A stretch of DNA of 64,000 bases from Paracentrotus lividus. Its lineage: Eukaryota; Echinodermata; Echinoidea; Camarodonta; Echinidae. Both the position numbers and the translations under genes were made by a program. Under the pieces are notes generated by a model. That model made no database searches, was not told the origin of the DNA, and saw nothing but the letters and a program-made list of their open reading frames with translations. The stretch covers positions 24,957,558-25,021,557 of the forward strand of contig CALNVZ010003434.1 of assembly GCA_940671915.1 (NCBI GenBank), given 5' to 3'. Positions 56,201-58,469 of the stretch are shown piece after piece (the first letter of the stretch is position 1; each line of letters starts with the position of its first letter).

Positions 56201-57790
56201 CTCTAAACAACATGAAATAATTGCTTGATTGTTGAAACAGCAACTTATTTCTGTCGCGCAAATGCCGATTTTATAATTTGTAAAAAAAAAAAAACATAAA
56301 AGAATCGGTAAATAACAGTTATTTACTAACCAAAAGAACCTCTTCCGTCTCTAAATATCGGATGTGTTTGATGAGCTCAATGCGCCTGCGCTCTAAAAAA
56401 GCCAGCGCATGCGCGATGTTCAGCACGCATTTCCCATTGACTCGGCACCGATGTCCGATATGAGGCAAGTGGCTATTTTTAGAAGGGTGTGGAAAATTCC
56501 ATCAGGTAGACCGGGGGCCGGTACAGATTGCACTCTTTTTTCGATACAGCGAACATGTGACATCTCAGCTGTTTATTTCCAGCAAGGATCGTATCTCCCG
56601 TTCGGAATTTTTTTTCGGTTGCCGATCTTTTGGAGTCCAAAATTAACCTGGGTCATAAGGATTTCTGGAAATCACAATTATGGATTTTACCCCTGGAATA
56701 TATTTTTTGAGCAGCAACCTGACTCTACTGTGTTTGCAGTGCAATAGAAGGTAAGTCCATCTACCATATGCATGCAAGTCACCCTCCCGTGCGGGGCTCA
56801 TTAGCTGTTTGGGTAAACCGACCAGCCCCCGTCGCGAAGCGACGGGAACTGACGAACCAGTTGACATATTTGACGAAGTTTTGAAAATATCTATACATGA
56901 CCACAAATTTCGTGGTCAAAAATACCTTATTTGAATTCATACTCACATTGAATCAAATCTTTGAAGTTTTTCCTCGAATTGGTGACATCTGCGAATGTTT
57001 CACATAAAGTAATCAACTAATAATGTAGAAAAATACAGGAAAATTGAGTCCATCAACGTATATTTCTCCGTGCGTGCGTTGTCTTCGCCATACGTCTTCG
57101 CACAGTAAAATGACGTCATAGAAAATGGCAGCGATGGCACCAACATTATGAGAAGAGACAAGGCCAACGGAAAATTCAATTTGGTAAGTCAAGAAGCTCT
57201 TATATACTTTCATTTTTAGTCGTTGTTACGCGTGAAACATCAAAGAAACCTTACAACAACATTTTAACATTAGATTCATTAAATTGACCAGTATAATTTA
57301 CTTTGCGCTCATCATCACTGAAAGTTACGCTGTAAATAGGGGTGGTGGAAGTACAGCCCCGTCGCCTTCGGCAACGGGGCTGTGTATAGTTACTGTTTGG
57401 GGGGAGTTGAAGACCAATTTGTCCGATATAATTTAACAACGTCTGATATTTGGTGGTTTTACTCTAGACCTCTACACTCCTTTTAAGACAGAAATAATAT
57501 GAGAGTAATCATTACAAGAAATATATAGAGACTACTAATAGTAGCGTATCCCCCCCCCCCAAAGAAAATAAATAAATAAATAGAAATAAAGGCCGCCATA
57601 ATTCGGACCTTCGAACCACCATCCATCAAATCAAACGGGCCCGCCCCGCCCCGCCGGGCGACGGTCCAGTCGGACAAGTTATGGGGAAGAGAACACTCAC
57701 CTGCCGCTTGATGAAATTTTGTCGCTCTGTTTCGAGGCTGTCTGTATTCCTCCGAACAGAAGAAAGTCTGCTCGATAAAGATGACGCCAT
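3347..57790 (-). CDS. HIP1: HIP1/HIP1R/Sla2-family endocytic adaptor gene, 25 exons
   Basis: Huntingtin-interacting protein 1 family. Known role: a cytoplasmic adaptor at clathrin-coated pits that binds phosphoinositides (ANTH domain), dimerises through a coiled coil with clathrin light chain contacts, and binds actin (THATCH/I-LWEQ). Seen here: ANTH with the KX9KXKH motif (K36, K46, K48, H49), FQMSVEIFDYLES, LYKLHACLPSDTLEGHR, YFRRLIQVP; a P/Q-rich linker; a heptad-rich coiled coil; GVKLEVNERIL and RWTEG of THATCH; KQHYQLAGASEGWGEE at the end. Exons 1-21 join in phase for 778 codons, and the full product would be near 965 residues against 1037-1068 in human HIP1/HIP1R. The start has A at -3 and G at +4. 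Exon 3 has two compensating indels; exons 22-23 are damaged. I cannot separate HIP1 from HIP1R; many invertebrates have one ancestral gene. Family certain; functionality uncertain. Confidence 0.9.
3395..5982. other. HIP1 intron 24, distal part
   Basis: AT-rich. Two loosely similar stretches (4480-4760 and 4760-4950, sharing ACACCAAAAGAAA..AGTAGGTGAAGGGTG and AACCCCT.CCTG) form an old direct repeat. No exon seen. Confidence 0.5.
5983..6109. mobile_element. MITE, GGGGGTGATTCACTAA ends
   Basis: GGGGGTGATTCACTAACAGC and ATCTTAGTGAATCACCCCC, with AAAATCAATCCCAACT against AGTTGGGATTGATTTT. Confidence 0.8.
6849..7112. mobile_element. Same MITE family, inserted in a minisatellite
   Basis: AAACCCTTTAGCACCTAA at the left and TAGGTGCTAAAGGGTTAA at the right, with minisatellite units on both sides. 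Confidence 0.75.
7256..7763. mobile_element. MITE, TAAATAGTG ends, inserted in a minisatellite
   Basis: Left TAAATAGTGG and right CACTATTTA. It carries a triplicated GTTATGTTGAACG motif and a hairpin around GGCCTACGGCC. The minisatellite continues on both sides. Confidence 0.7.
8178..8523. mobile_element. MITE, TTCACC.AGTT ends, split by another
   Basis: TTCCACCAAGTTGTTCATAA and AAGAACTCGGTGAAACACTG, with inner GTTACAAATGACTTTA pairing. A relative is near 12790-12880. It contains 8267-8453. Confidence 0.6.
8267..8453. mobile_element. MITE, TACTGTATAAG ends
   Basis: TACTGTATAAGTGGTTATTT and AATATTGGCTTATACAGTA, with CGCGAA-rich inside. A second copy is at 34276-34445. Confidence 0.75.
9962..10134 (-). 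CDS. HIP1: HIP1 exon 24 (C-terminal end of THATCH)
   Basis: 173 nt, phase 1 to 0, acceptor CTCCTCAG, donor GTCAGT. Encodes DSPDFTKLTLTQTKRMEMEA, QVTVLELESKLEKERVNLAE, LRKQHYQLAGASEGWGEE, close to human DFSSMTLTQIKRQEMDSQVRVLELE...LRKKHYELAGVAEGWEE. If not spliced at GTCAGT it would end six codons later (VSMSG stop), so it could also be a terminal exon. Confidence 0.92.
10253..10319 (-). pseudogene. Partial duplicate of HIP1 exon 24 (acceptor kept)
   Basis: Starts at acceptor TCCCAG and repeats the first part of exon 24: DLLDFTKLTLMHTKRMEIEA then QATM. It fades after about 70 nt with no donor. It lies upstream of the intact exon. Confidence 0.75.
10838..11078 (-). pseudogene. HIP1 exon 23 remnant (THATCH core), several frame breaks
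   Basis: Pieces in all three frames match the actin-binding core: VQGKFE or GYKGKFE, LIVCSH, EIAASTA, VAASKV.KADKGSTNLKGLQ. Human HIP1 has GKFEELMVCSHEIAASTAQLVAASKVKADKDSPNL. At least four small indels interrupt it. The donor GTGAGT and a possible TAG acceptor remain. This is more damage than in any other exon except the decoy copies. Confidence 0.72.
11134..11205 (-). pseudogene. Possible second remnant of HIP1 exon 23
   Basis: Weak similarity to the exon 23 stretch EIAASTA...LV...DKGS (GATGAGATC.GCTGCTTGTACAG and GATAAGGGAAGTGCC). It could be another partial tandem copy upstream of the main remnant, or chance. Confidence 0.35.
11680..11966 (+). mobile_element. tRNA-derived SINE, ATT tail
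   Basis: The head contains a B-box-like GAGTTTGATCCCAGC preceded by TGGTCTATCACTGACTGGAT. The body ends in ATATAAGAAAGCTACTAGTA and (ATT)n. Its 3' end abuts the donor region of exon 22. Confidence 0.7.
11979..12078 (-). CDS. HIP1: HIP1 exon 22 (THATCH), frame lost at its 3' end
   Basis: Acceptor TCTCCAACAG, donor GTAAGT, 100 nt. Encodes GTASAKDFYKRHHRWTEGFF then SAAKLVGVGLLT and a stop, against GTASPKEFYAKNSRWTEGLISASKAVGWGAT of HIP1. The RWTEG hallmark is intact, but the conserved GWGAT is lost and TAG lies one codon before the donor. A one-base loss near the end would explain both. A SINE tail ends about 12 bp inside the intron. It may be a damaged exon, an error, or a decayed copy whose good partner is missing. 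Confidence 0.7.
12678..12778 (-). pseudogene. Partial duplicate of HIP1 exon 21 (donor kept)
   Basis: The 3' part of exon 21 repeated: TKSKSVEQEIVASGR followed by GTGTAT at the donor. The 5' part has faded. It sits about 230 bp downstream of the intact exon. Confidence 0.72.
12909..13061 (-). CDS. HIP1: HIP1 exon 21 (THATCH)
   Basis: 153 nt, phase 0 to 0, acceptor CATTTACAG, donor GTGAGT. Encodes EMLKRSREADTGVKLEVNER, ILDSCTQLMICIKELITKSK, SLQQEIVASGR. GVKLEVNERIL and QEIVASGR are near identical to human HIP1/HIP1R. Confidence 0.93.
13294..13415. repeat. CAT/CAC microsatellite
   Basis: Mainly ATC/ATT/CAC triplets. The ten or so open frames across it are low-complexity artefacts. Confidence 0.9.
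13453..13512 (-). pseudogene. Partial duplicate of HIP1 exon 20 (donor kept)
   Basis: Reads EEVGDLVEA, a stop, then MQLTTDLVDRIE and a preserved donor GTAAAG. Compared with exon 20 it lacks the 5' third and six bases (QA), and has one nonsense change. It lies downstream of the intact exon between two microsatellites. Confidence 0.78.
13527..13799. repeat. CAT/CAC microsatellite
   Basis: CACCAC and CATCAT runs fill nearly all the space between exon 20 and its downstream partial copy. Confidence 0.9.
13814..13921 (-). CDS. HIP1: HIP1 exon 20 (start of THATCH), intact copy
   Basis: 108 nt, phase 0 to 0, acceptor ATTTCTAG, donor GTAAAG. Encodes ELISEETSTTEEIGDLVEAE then MQSTTDLVDQAANRIE, matching EELGDLVDKEMAATSAAIETA.ARIE. 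The intron after it is almost entirely a CAT/CAC microsatellite. Confidence 0.87.
14003..14591. mobile_element. Palindromic MITE, ~270 bp arms
   Basis: TTAAAGGGGACCAATACCC at the left and GGGTATTGGTTTCCTTTAA at the right. The arms stay paired almost to the centre (TATTTTGAGCTCAGAAGTAA against CTTCTGAGCTCAACATATG). Terminal TTAA suggests a piggyBac-type target site. Between exons 19 and 20. Confidence 0.85.
14949..15088 (-). CDS. HIP1: HIP1 exon 19
   Basis: 140 nt, phase 1 to 0, acceptor TTTTGACAG, donor GTAAGA. Encodes RLSLNCHATCNSALTVLQSL, KEENPQTFNQSEDDLREKLR, AISQLTQ, matching SLTEACKQYGRETLAYLASL of HIP1. Confidence 0.84.
15172..15760 (+). mobile_element. tRNA-derived SINE interrupted by a MITE
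   Basis: A-box-like CATAGTCTAGTGGTTGACTG and B box GTGGGTTCGATCCCTGG. The 3' end resumes after the insertion as TATATAAATCC and (ATT)n. The inserted element is 15493-15720. Confidence 0.8.
15493..15720. mobile_element. MITE with TA target site, nested in a SINE
   Basis: Termini GAGTACCGAAGGGTTGACGT and GACATCACACTTTGGTACTC are inverted repeats extending into GTCATAA. TA flanks both ends, as for Tc1/mariner-like elements. Confidence 0.75.
15835..15942 (-). CDS. HIP1: HIP1 exon 18
   Basis: 108 nt, phase 1 to 1, acceptor CTTTACAG, donor GTGAGT. Encodes EFGGLIGSIASFSHSLGEYL then LQGKATSNLAPVHVGE, aligning with DISGLLHSITLLAHLTSDAI of HIP1. Confidence 0.82.
16126..16612. repeat. ATC microsatellite
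   Basis: Almost pure ATC/ATT/ACC triplets between exons 17 and 18, giving long false I/T/N- or M/D-rich frames. Confidence 0.9.
16645..16731 (-). CDS. HIP1: HIP1 exon 17
   Basis: 87 nt, phase 1 to 1, acceptor TTGACACAG, donor GTCAGT. Encodes EYLLSRAPSADECVNNLDRC then FNSYQQNSN, matching DHLLSTVTSISSCIEQLEKSW of HIP1. A long ATC microsatellite begins about 35 bp into the next intron. Confidence 0.82.
17195..17284 (-). CDS. HIP1: HIP1 exon 16 (end of coiled coil)
   Basis: 90 nt, phase 1 to 1, acceptor TTTTTATAG, donor GTTAGA (weak). Encodes AKAVEGAEETLRLIMQQMDD then PQFASATCTP, matching AAEQVIQDALNQLEEP. Confidence 0.83.
17447..17515 (-). pseudogene. tRNA-Thr(AGT)-like remnant
   Basis: The minus strand reads GCCATAGCTCAGTTGGTAGA then GTGACTGACTAGTAATCAGA. 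This keeps a D-arm and an anticodon arm with AGT, but the T arm with its B box is gone. It may be a pseudo-tRNA or a SINE head. Confidence 0.4.
17693..17867 (-). CDS. HIP1: HIP1 exon 15 (coiled coil), intact copy
   Basis: 175 nt, phase 0 to 1, acceptor CATTTCCAG, donor GTGAGA. Encodes NAEASKQLTTVSRSSEEILH, ARDSAEKTVEKLQMSIAQTA, SREAQLKRQMEEQRKALL. Start matches NAEVTKQV of HIP1. It is the only one of seven tandem copies that keeps the 3' third and a donor. Confidence 0.87.
17960..18820 (-). pseudogene. Array of six partial duplicates of HIP1 exon 15
   Basis: Exon-like parts at about 17960-18072, 18116-18229, 18295-18389, 18462-18489 (very short), 18544-18654 and 18713-18820. Each begins at an AG acceptor followed by AA.GCTGAAGC and keeps about the first 110 nt (NAEASKQLTTVSKSSEEIL), fading at the SIAQT position. 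None has the SREAQLKRQ portion or a donor. Spacing is about 165-190 bp. Some still have an open frame; others have frame breaks. Confidence 0.85.
19018..19260 (-). mobile_element. LINE 3' fragment with ATT tail
   Basis: The minus strand reads DFCGPKLWNSLPAYLWSIKS, VESFKRHLKTYLFSLQ, then CNNGELYG and a stop: the C-terminus of a CR1/L2-type reverse transcriptase ORF. The tail ends TATGCGCTATATAAGAACC then (TTA)n. The fragment is truncated at its 5' side and lies in the intron between exons 14 and 15. Confidence 0.78.
19364..19452 (-). CDS. HIP1: HIP1 exon 14 (coiled coil)
   Basis: 89 nt, phase 1 to 0, acceptor CTATCACAG, donor GTGAGT. Encodes RRSKVNEERFKKMKDVYNKL then REEHLGLIRV, matching RKAQANEQRYSKLKEKYSELVQNHADLLRK. 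Confidence 0.87.
20097..20181 (-). CDS. HIP1: HIP1 exon 13 (coiled coil)
   Basis: 85 nt, phase 0 to 1, acceptor TTTTTCAG, donor GTGAGT. Encodes ENETLRDKVKELESAALMVS then EEKLIDAE. A 50-base poly-A tract (poly-T in the transcript) sits just upstream of the acceptor. Confidence 0.85.
20409..20660. mobile_element. Inverted-repeat element, GACAATTACCCCC family
   Basis: Contains GGACAATTACCCCCGGGG and a mirrored TTGTCC. Related copies are at 39897-39993 and 41228-41372 (GACAATTACCCCCC at the left, TAGTTGTCCTA or CTGCCCTAG at the right). Confidence 0.5.
20681..21102. mobile_element. MITE whose end forms the exon 12 donor
   Basis: Related along its length to 7256-7763 (shared CTAATGCAACATTACTG, ACTAAATCATCCCTCG, and a TAAATA.TG terminus). 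The right end TGCAATATTTA abuts exon 12, so the donor GTAAAT is one exon-flanking G plus element sequence. Confidence 0.7.
21104..21269 (-). CDS. HIP1: HIP1 exon 12 (coiled coil)
   Basis: 166 nt, phase 2 to 0, acceptor GTATTTAG. Encodes DWIIEQLREEVNQLKFELD, RTKREDQRIIEELKRRLMEM and EQEMNEHRTVVETQCE, a strong heptad pattern matching LIERLYREISGLKAQLE of HIP1. The donor GTAAAT is built from one exon-side G plus the terminus of the MITE at 20681-21102. Confidence 0.88.
21719..22300. repeat. Foldback repeat of short TGGTCTAAT subunits
   Basis: The left half has many degenerate CATTTGGTCTAATTACC-like units; the right half has the same units inverted (ATTAGACCAAGTGG). A second such element is at 31096-31476. 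Internal subrepeats in both arms recall foldback/TU-type elements. Confidence 0.65.
22075..22222. mobile_element. Near-perfect 148 bp palindromic MITE
   Basis: GGCCCGAATTCACAAACGTG at the left mirrors CACGTTTGTGAATTCGGGCC at the right; pairing continues through TTAGTCCATGGTCTAAATCA. Inserted in the foldback repeat 21719-22300. Confidence 0.85.
22306..22466 (-). CDS. HIP1: HIP1 exon 11 (Pro/Gln-rich linker)
   Basis: 161 nt, phase 0 to 2, acceptor TTTACAG, donor GTAAGG. Contains FEEPIAHSTMLVDLMSSPPP and a run of five Q. LVDLM sits where vertebrate HIP1 has its LMDMD clathrin-box-like motif, so it may do the same job, but it is not an exact clathrin box. The donor lies a few bases from the edge of a foldback repeat. 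Confidence 0.83.
22590..22757 (-). mobile_element. tRNA-derived SINE, minus strand
   Basis: The minus strand shows CATAGTCTAGTGGTTG (A box) and GGTTTCGATCACTGGTA (B box), followed by the CCTTGAGCAAGGCAATTATC stretch usual after the tRNA head in such SINEs. Confidence 0.7.
22836..22952 (-). CDS. HIP1: HIP1 exon 10 (linker)
   Basis: 117 nt, phase 0 to 0, acceptor TTTTTTTCAG, donor GTAGGT. Encodes ESPNFFVAAMNQDTYISPAV then MLALNESMNDGASGRDSPP. The PNF start matches NPPNFLRASALSEH of HIP1; the rest is a variable linker. Confidence 0.85.
23219..23450. mobile_element. MITE with ~65 bp arms
   Basis: The left arm CAGTAACGCAAAGACTTACG and the right arm CGTAATTCTTTGTGTTACAG pair through TGATTGATTTTT. 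The interior holds CCCTAGCCCTATCCCTAAT. Its end touches the next element. Confidence 0.75.
23449..23608. mobile_element. MITE, same family as 912-1070
   Basis: GGGCTCCGTAACACAAAGGT at the left; ATCTTTGTTTTACAGGGCTC at the right, slightly diverged. Confidence 0.75.
23834..24283. mobile_element. MITE, GGGCCCGTATTCCATAAA ends
   Basis: GGGCCCGTATTCCATAAACT and TTTATGGAATACGGGCCC. The inner part is rich in mirrored CTTAAG/TTAAGTC. Confidence 0.8.
24402..24635. mobile_element. CGCG-rich MITE, TACTGTATTCG ends
   Basis: TACTGTATTCGTCGTTATTT at the left and TTTCCACGAATACAGTA at the right, many CGCG. The last part overlaps a false open frame running into exon 9. Confidence 0.75.
24717..24850 (-). CDS. 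HIP1: HIP1 exon 9 (end of ANTH)
   Basis: 134 nt, phase 1 to 0, acceptor ACATTTCAG, donor GTGAGT. Encodes LPSDTLEGHRSRFLKQFRAL, KEFYAKCSSVIYFRRLI, QVPTLPA, matching the LPADTLQGHRDRF...YFKRLIQIPQLP block that closes the ANTH domain. Confidence 0.92.
25650..25790 (-). CDS. HIP1: HIP1 exon 8 (ANTH), intact copy
   Basis: 141 nt, phase 1 to 1, acceptor ATCTTAG, donor GTAAGT. Encodes VFRSFDLSKALSGTSSGHCR, LSPLIAVILDSGQLYDF and SVRLLYKLHA, matching SGQCRLAPLIQVI.DCSHLY. Its acceptor (TTAG) is weaker than the CAG acceptors of the two partial copies upstream. Confidence 0.88.
25821..25901 (-). pseudogene. Partial duplicate of HIP1 exon 8 (copy 2, acceptor kept)
   Basis: Starts at a good acceptor (CCCAG) and repeats the first part of exon 8: VFRSFDLSKTLSGTSSG then NCSFSPIIGVI. 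It then runs into the polypyrimidine tract of the next unit and stops. There is no donor and no equivalent of LLYKLHA. Confidence 0.75.
25931..26012 (-). pseudogene. Partial duplicate of HIP1 exon 8 (copy 3, acceptor kept)
   Basis: Acceptor TTCCAG followed by VFRSFDLS, then an extra C shifts the frame. The unit period is about 110-112 bp relative to copies 1 and 2. Confidence 0.7.
26793..27296. repeat. Dispersed repeat with GTGAGTGACACGAC motifs, copy 1
   Basis: Matches 55298-55818 nearly throughout. The 14-mer GTGAGTGACACGAC or a close variant occurs four times. In the intron between exons 7 and 8. Confidence 0.8.
27830..28450. repeat. Foldback region with a 26 bp inner hairpin
   Basis: The left arm around 27840-27960 (TTTTTATTGATATCCTATTT, AAAAGTCAAATGTTGCAAAA) mirrors the right arm 28310-28430. 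Inside, 28056-28081 (GTCGGCCTCATGCCAGAAGG...) pairs with 28127-28153. Probably a MITE. Confidence 0.65.
28562..28623 (-). CDS. HIP1: HIP1 exon 7 (ANTH)
   Basis: 62 nt, phase 2 to 1, acceptor TTTTCTGTGCAG, donor GTATGT. Encodes YFQMSVEIFDYLESLINLQA, the counterpart of FFQLTVEMFDYLECELNL. Confidence 0.88.
29506..29588 (-). CDS. HIP1: HIP1 exon 6 (ANTH)
   Basis: 83 nt, phase 0 to 2, acceptor TCTGTTTAG, donor GTAAGT. Encodes NPLLPGNLLLQNPEKDIEK then MCENDINN, matching NPRFPGNLQMSD...ESDVNN. Confidence 0.87.
29860..30802. repeat. Three ~300 bp tandem units ending in a stem-loop
   Basis: TTTGGTGAACC and CTCTACCAGATG recur at about 29933, 30233 and 30535. The block ends GGACGGACAACGGACGCCAC then AGCTCATCTGGCTC, TTTGAGCCGGATGAGCT. 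The terminal hairpin resembles widespread marine-invertebrate repeat ends; the class is uncertain. Confidence 0.65.
31096..31476. repeat. Foldback repeat of TGGTCTAAT subunits, second copy
   Basis: Left half CTTTTGGTCTAAAAGTAGG and similar units, right half GTTAGACCAAGTGGGC and similar inverted units. In the intron between exons 5 and 6. Confidence 0.62.
31621..31701 (-). CDS. HIP1: HIP1 exon 5 (ANTH)
   Basis: 81 nt, phase 0 to 0, acceptor TTTTTCCAG, donor GTAGGT. Encodes GHFHEGYGKLNAAYCSLL then NTKLEFHRK, matching GHLSEGYGQLCSIYLKLLRTKMEYHTK of HIP1. Confidence 0.88.
33011..33468. mobile_element. MITE of the same family, split by another
   Basis: CCTGTAACATAAAGTG at the left and TTATGTTATAGGGC at the right with CCAATCAGGATCC inside; interrupted by 33148-33452. 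Confidence 0.62.
33148..33452. mobile_element. MITE nested in 33011-33468
   Basis: GCCTGTATTCACAAAGGTGG and CCACCTTTGTGAATATGGGC are inverted; TAAGTCTAGCTTAA and TAAGCTAGGCGTAACG continue the pairing. Confidence 0.75.
33591..33647 (-). CDS. HIP1: HIP1 exon 4 (ANTH)
   Basis: 57 nt, phase 0 to 0, acceptor TTTTTCCAG, donor GTAAGT. Encodes AQKQLRDHTDHLKDLGTMW. Joined to exon 3 it gives GHEEAQKQ..., the same length as the vertebrate GHPN...SRMW segment. Confidence 0.85.
34276..34445. mobile_element. MITE, TACTGTATAAG family, second copy
   Basis: Shares TCCACTTCAATACAAGGCTA and CCAACTAGTCCAAAATCG with 8267-8453. Confidence 0.75.
34951..35215. repeat. Inverted and direct copies of a ~45 bp segment
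   Basis: AATTGAAGATGCTAGTACTA at 34957 is mirrored at 35040-35058 and repeated again at 35195-35214, with GTAACATAC alongside. The middle holds the coding-like piece described at 35040-35150. Confidence 0.6.
36638..36790. mobile_element. MITE, CAGTGGCGGATCCAGG family
   Basis: CAGTGGCGAATCCAGGTGGG and GAAATCCTGGATCCGCCATT. Similar termini at 60643-60898. Confidence 0.72.
37101..37235. mobile_element. MITE, GACCAGTATTCTC ends
   Basis: GACCAGTATTCTCAAAGGGC and CCCTTCGAGAATACCAGTC; TTAGTAGGCCTACTTT mirrors further in. Confidence 0.75.
40690..40752 (-). pseudogene. Partial duplicate of HIP1 exon 3 (copy c)
   Basis: A shorter match to the middle of exon 3, reading RASTFWTMVCKLPS, with a stop just before it. 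Only the core is left, and it is the most diverged of three tandem copies spaced roughly 180-200 bp apart. Confidence 0.6.
40829..40950 (-). pseudogene. Partial duplicate of HIP1 exon 3 (copy b)
   Basis: Matches exon 3 from FQEKGAS.FWSVV to the donor GTAATTG, with an internal loss of about 10 bases and frame breaks. It keeps the donor but its 5' side has diverged and no acceptor is visible. It lies downstream of the intact exon in transcript order. Confidence 0.7.
41029..41171 (-). CDS. HIP1: HIP1 exon 3 (ANTH core; two compensating indels)
   Basis: Acceptor ATGAAG, donor GTAATT, 143 nt. Encodes IIIGTFQEKGASTFWSV, then after a short out-of-frame stretch CWKFCHTLHKVLREGHEE, the counterpart of GTHHEKGAQTFWSVV...CWKFCHVFHKLLRDGH. 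Between them the reading frame holds two stops. They are explained by one extra T after AGCGT and one missing base before TGCTGG, which cancel. Copy b at 40829-40950 has GTGGTG where this copy has GTTGGTG, supporting the extra T. It could be a base error, an allelic lesion or true decay. Exons 2 and 4 flank it in phase. Confidence 0.75.
42336..42600 (-). mobile_element. LINE 3' fragment (reverse transcriptase C-terminal end plus tail)
   Basis: The minus strand reads YWNNLPIVICNAPTVETFKR then HLKTYLLILS and a stop, a typical end of CR1/L2-type non-LTR ORF2. It is followed by a tail with GCGCT and ATT/AAT repeats reaching about 42300. The 5' part is missing. A truncated copy lies at 45655-45920. 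Confidence 0.7.
43284..43593. mobile_element. MITE with TTAA ends (TTAACCYTTTAGCACCTA family), copy in unit A
   Basis: Terminal inverted repeats TTAACCTTTTAGCACCTA and TAGGTGCTAAAGGGTTAA. The terminal TTAA fits a piggyBac-like target duplication. Other copies are at 46622-46922 and 6849-7112. Confidence 0.78.
43717..43928. mobile_element. MITE, GGGGTGTTTCACAAAGAGTT ends
   Basis: Left GGGGTGTTTCACAAAGAGTT and right AACTCTTTGTGAAACACCCC are near-perfect inverted repeats. The copy in unit B spans about 47045-47262. Confidence 0.8.
44261..44324 (-). CDS. HIP1: HIP1 exon 2, proximal duplicate copy
   Basis: Base-for-base the same 64-nt exon as 47577-47640, with the same acceptor and donor, inside the second unit of the 3.3 kb tandem duplication. 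Because 64 is not a multiple of three, a transcript including both copies would shift frame, so only one copy per transcript can be productive. Confidence 0.8.
44512..44825. mobile_element. MITE, GGTGGTATTCT ends
   Basis: Left GGTGGTATTCTGATAATTAA and right AGATGAGAATACCACC, with inner pairing of CCTAGAATTTTAGACCACAC and GTGTGGTCTAAATTAACCTA. The copy in unit B spans about 47828-48145. Confidence 0.72.
46622..46922. mobile_element. Same MITE family, copy in unit B
   Basis: Carried along by the tandem duplication; same termini as 43284-43593. Confidence 0.78.
47577..47640 (-). CDS. HIP1: HIP1 exon 2, distal copy (ANTH phosphoinositide motif)
   Basis: Acceptor TTTTTATAG, donor GTATCC, 64 nt, phase 0 in and phase 1 out. 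Encodes QTSVNKAINAQEVPVKEKH then VR, matching vertebrate INKAINTQE.PVKEKHAR. It carries the KX9KX(K/R)(H/Y) inositide-binding signature of ANTH domains. The exon is identical to the copy at 44261-44324. The alternative donor GTCAGG 7 nt earlier would leave phase 0 and not join exon 3 in frame. Confidence 0.85.
50690..51090. repeat. Three degenerate ~145 bp units with X-box-like cores
   Basis: Each unit has a ATAAAAG.TT..TTCAGG-like start and ends in a TTACCATGGCAAC-like core at 50758-50771, 50900-50913 and 51052-51065. The first, GTTACCATAGCAAC, fits the RFX X-box consensus. In intron 1. Confidence 0.5.
51749..52576. mobile_element. Tc1/mariner-like nonautonomous element in the minisatellite
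   Basis: Termini CAGTCTGTGTCAAAAAAAAT and ATTTTATTTGACACAGACTG are inverted repeats continuing into GGTACAGT. A TA flanks each side, exactly where the unit has CAACTAGCC. No transposase reading frame. It contains a SINE. Confidence 0.82.
51908..52275 (-). mobile_element. tRNA-derived SINE, GAA tail, nested
   Basis: On the minus strand: TTAGCTCAGTTATGAGAGCC (A box) and GTGGGTTCGTGTCCCAGGC (B box), a GC-richer body, and a (GAA)n tail at 51908-51930. It sits inside the 51749-52576 element. Confidence 0.78.
52622..53652. mobile_element. Large inverted-repeat element in the minisatellite
   Basis: Left GGGGCGTTTCACGAAACC and right GGTTTCGTGAAACGCCCC. Minisatellite sequence AAGCCAGG resumes as CAGGTCAACTAG. 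About 1 kb, no protein recognised. Confidence 0.8.
55298..55818. repeat. Dispersed repeat with GTGAGTGACACGAC motifs, copy 2
   Basis: Same order of landmarks as copy 1 (TGGTCATATTCAAACGTGAG at the start, GTCCATGAAAATTACTT at the end), with some changed motif copies. In intron 1. Confidence 0.8.
55921..57468. mobile_element. TIR element of ~1.5 kb in intron 1
   Basis: Left TCTAGAGTAAAACCACCAAA and right TTTGGTGGTTTTACTCTAGA form inverted repeats; TA could be the duplicated target. Inside are two GC-rich hairpins (near 56826 and 57357). No transposase recognised; an open frame at 56409-56747 is unlike any family I know. Confidence 0.72.
57701..57790 (-). CDS. HIP1: HIP1 exon 1 (start codon, 30 aa)
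   Basis: Encodes MASSLSSRLSSVRRN then TDSLETERQNFIKRQ, resembling the vertebrate leader that ends LEAEREQF before the ANTH core. The donor is GTGAGT right after CAG, phase 0. ATG context AATATGG is favourable. The 5' UTR lies above 57790 and its end cannot be read from sequence alone. Confidence 0.85.
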
Positions 57791-58469
57791 ATTGATGATC
57801 AAGAATAGTGGACAAATGAAGATTCAATCCAAGCAATTTATCTCATTGATAAGAAGTTGAAAAAAGGAAAGGCAATAATATTTCGATGGGGTTTTGTCTT
57901 CTTCGTATCCGACTTGACGAGACTCTGGCAAATTTCCATAAATAAACCTGAAACGTATGAGGGCAGCAAACACTATGGTCAGAATATGGAGGATGACTAC
58001 AATTTTTATTTCTAAAGTTTGATCTCTCATGGAAAATCTGTCATGTGTTCAACGGTGTCGGTTTGTTTTGGCGATTGGGGGGGGGGGGGATGATCGTCGA
58101 TATTTCCTCTTTTCCTCGATGGACACGTATACGATGGTCATGATGGTATATGATCGCAGTGTCCATTGTTGGGGGTAGGCAGAAATATTCCACCGTTCTT
58201 GGGATATTAATTGAATATTCGGAATTTGTCCCAATGATAATGATATCCCATTTTGTGAGCATTCAGTGTTTAACCAATGCAATCCCAAAATAGCGACTGA
58301 ATCCTTCGGTCTAGGGGTGGGGGTAATGCTTGTATATCAGGGGTCCATTGTAAAGCAGGCCCTTGTGGCTCTGAACTGGACTACCCTGCATTTTAAAGAA
58401 GACCTGAAAAAAAAATAAAAATACACAAATGCATATAAATATGGAAACAAAAAATGAAGGCCTATTATA

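Larger units (their letters stand above)
48962..57700. other. HIP1 intron 1 (remaining part)
   Basis: About 8.7 kb of the ~10 kb first intron. Contents: many TACATGTA palindromes (49340-49910), the X-box-like units, the 49 bp minisatellite, one copy of the GTGAGTGACACGAC repeat and the 55921-57468 element. A GC-rich stretch lies just inside the intron (57590-57670). Confidence 0.6.

Noticed and set aside
56409-56747. 112-codon open frame followed by a GTAAGT-like donor
   Set aside because: Lies inside a TIR element, has no recognisable domain, and no partner exon was found. Left as unsupported.
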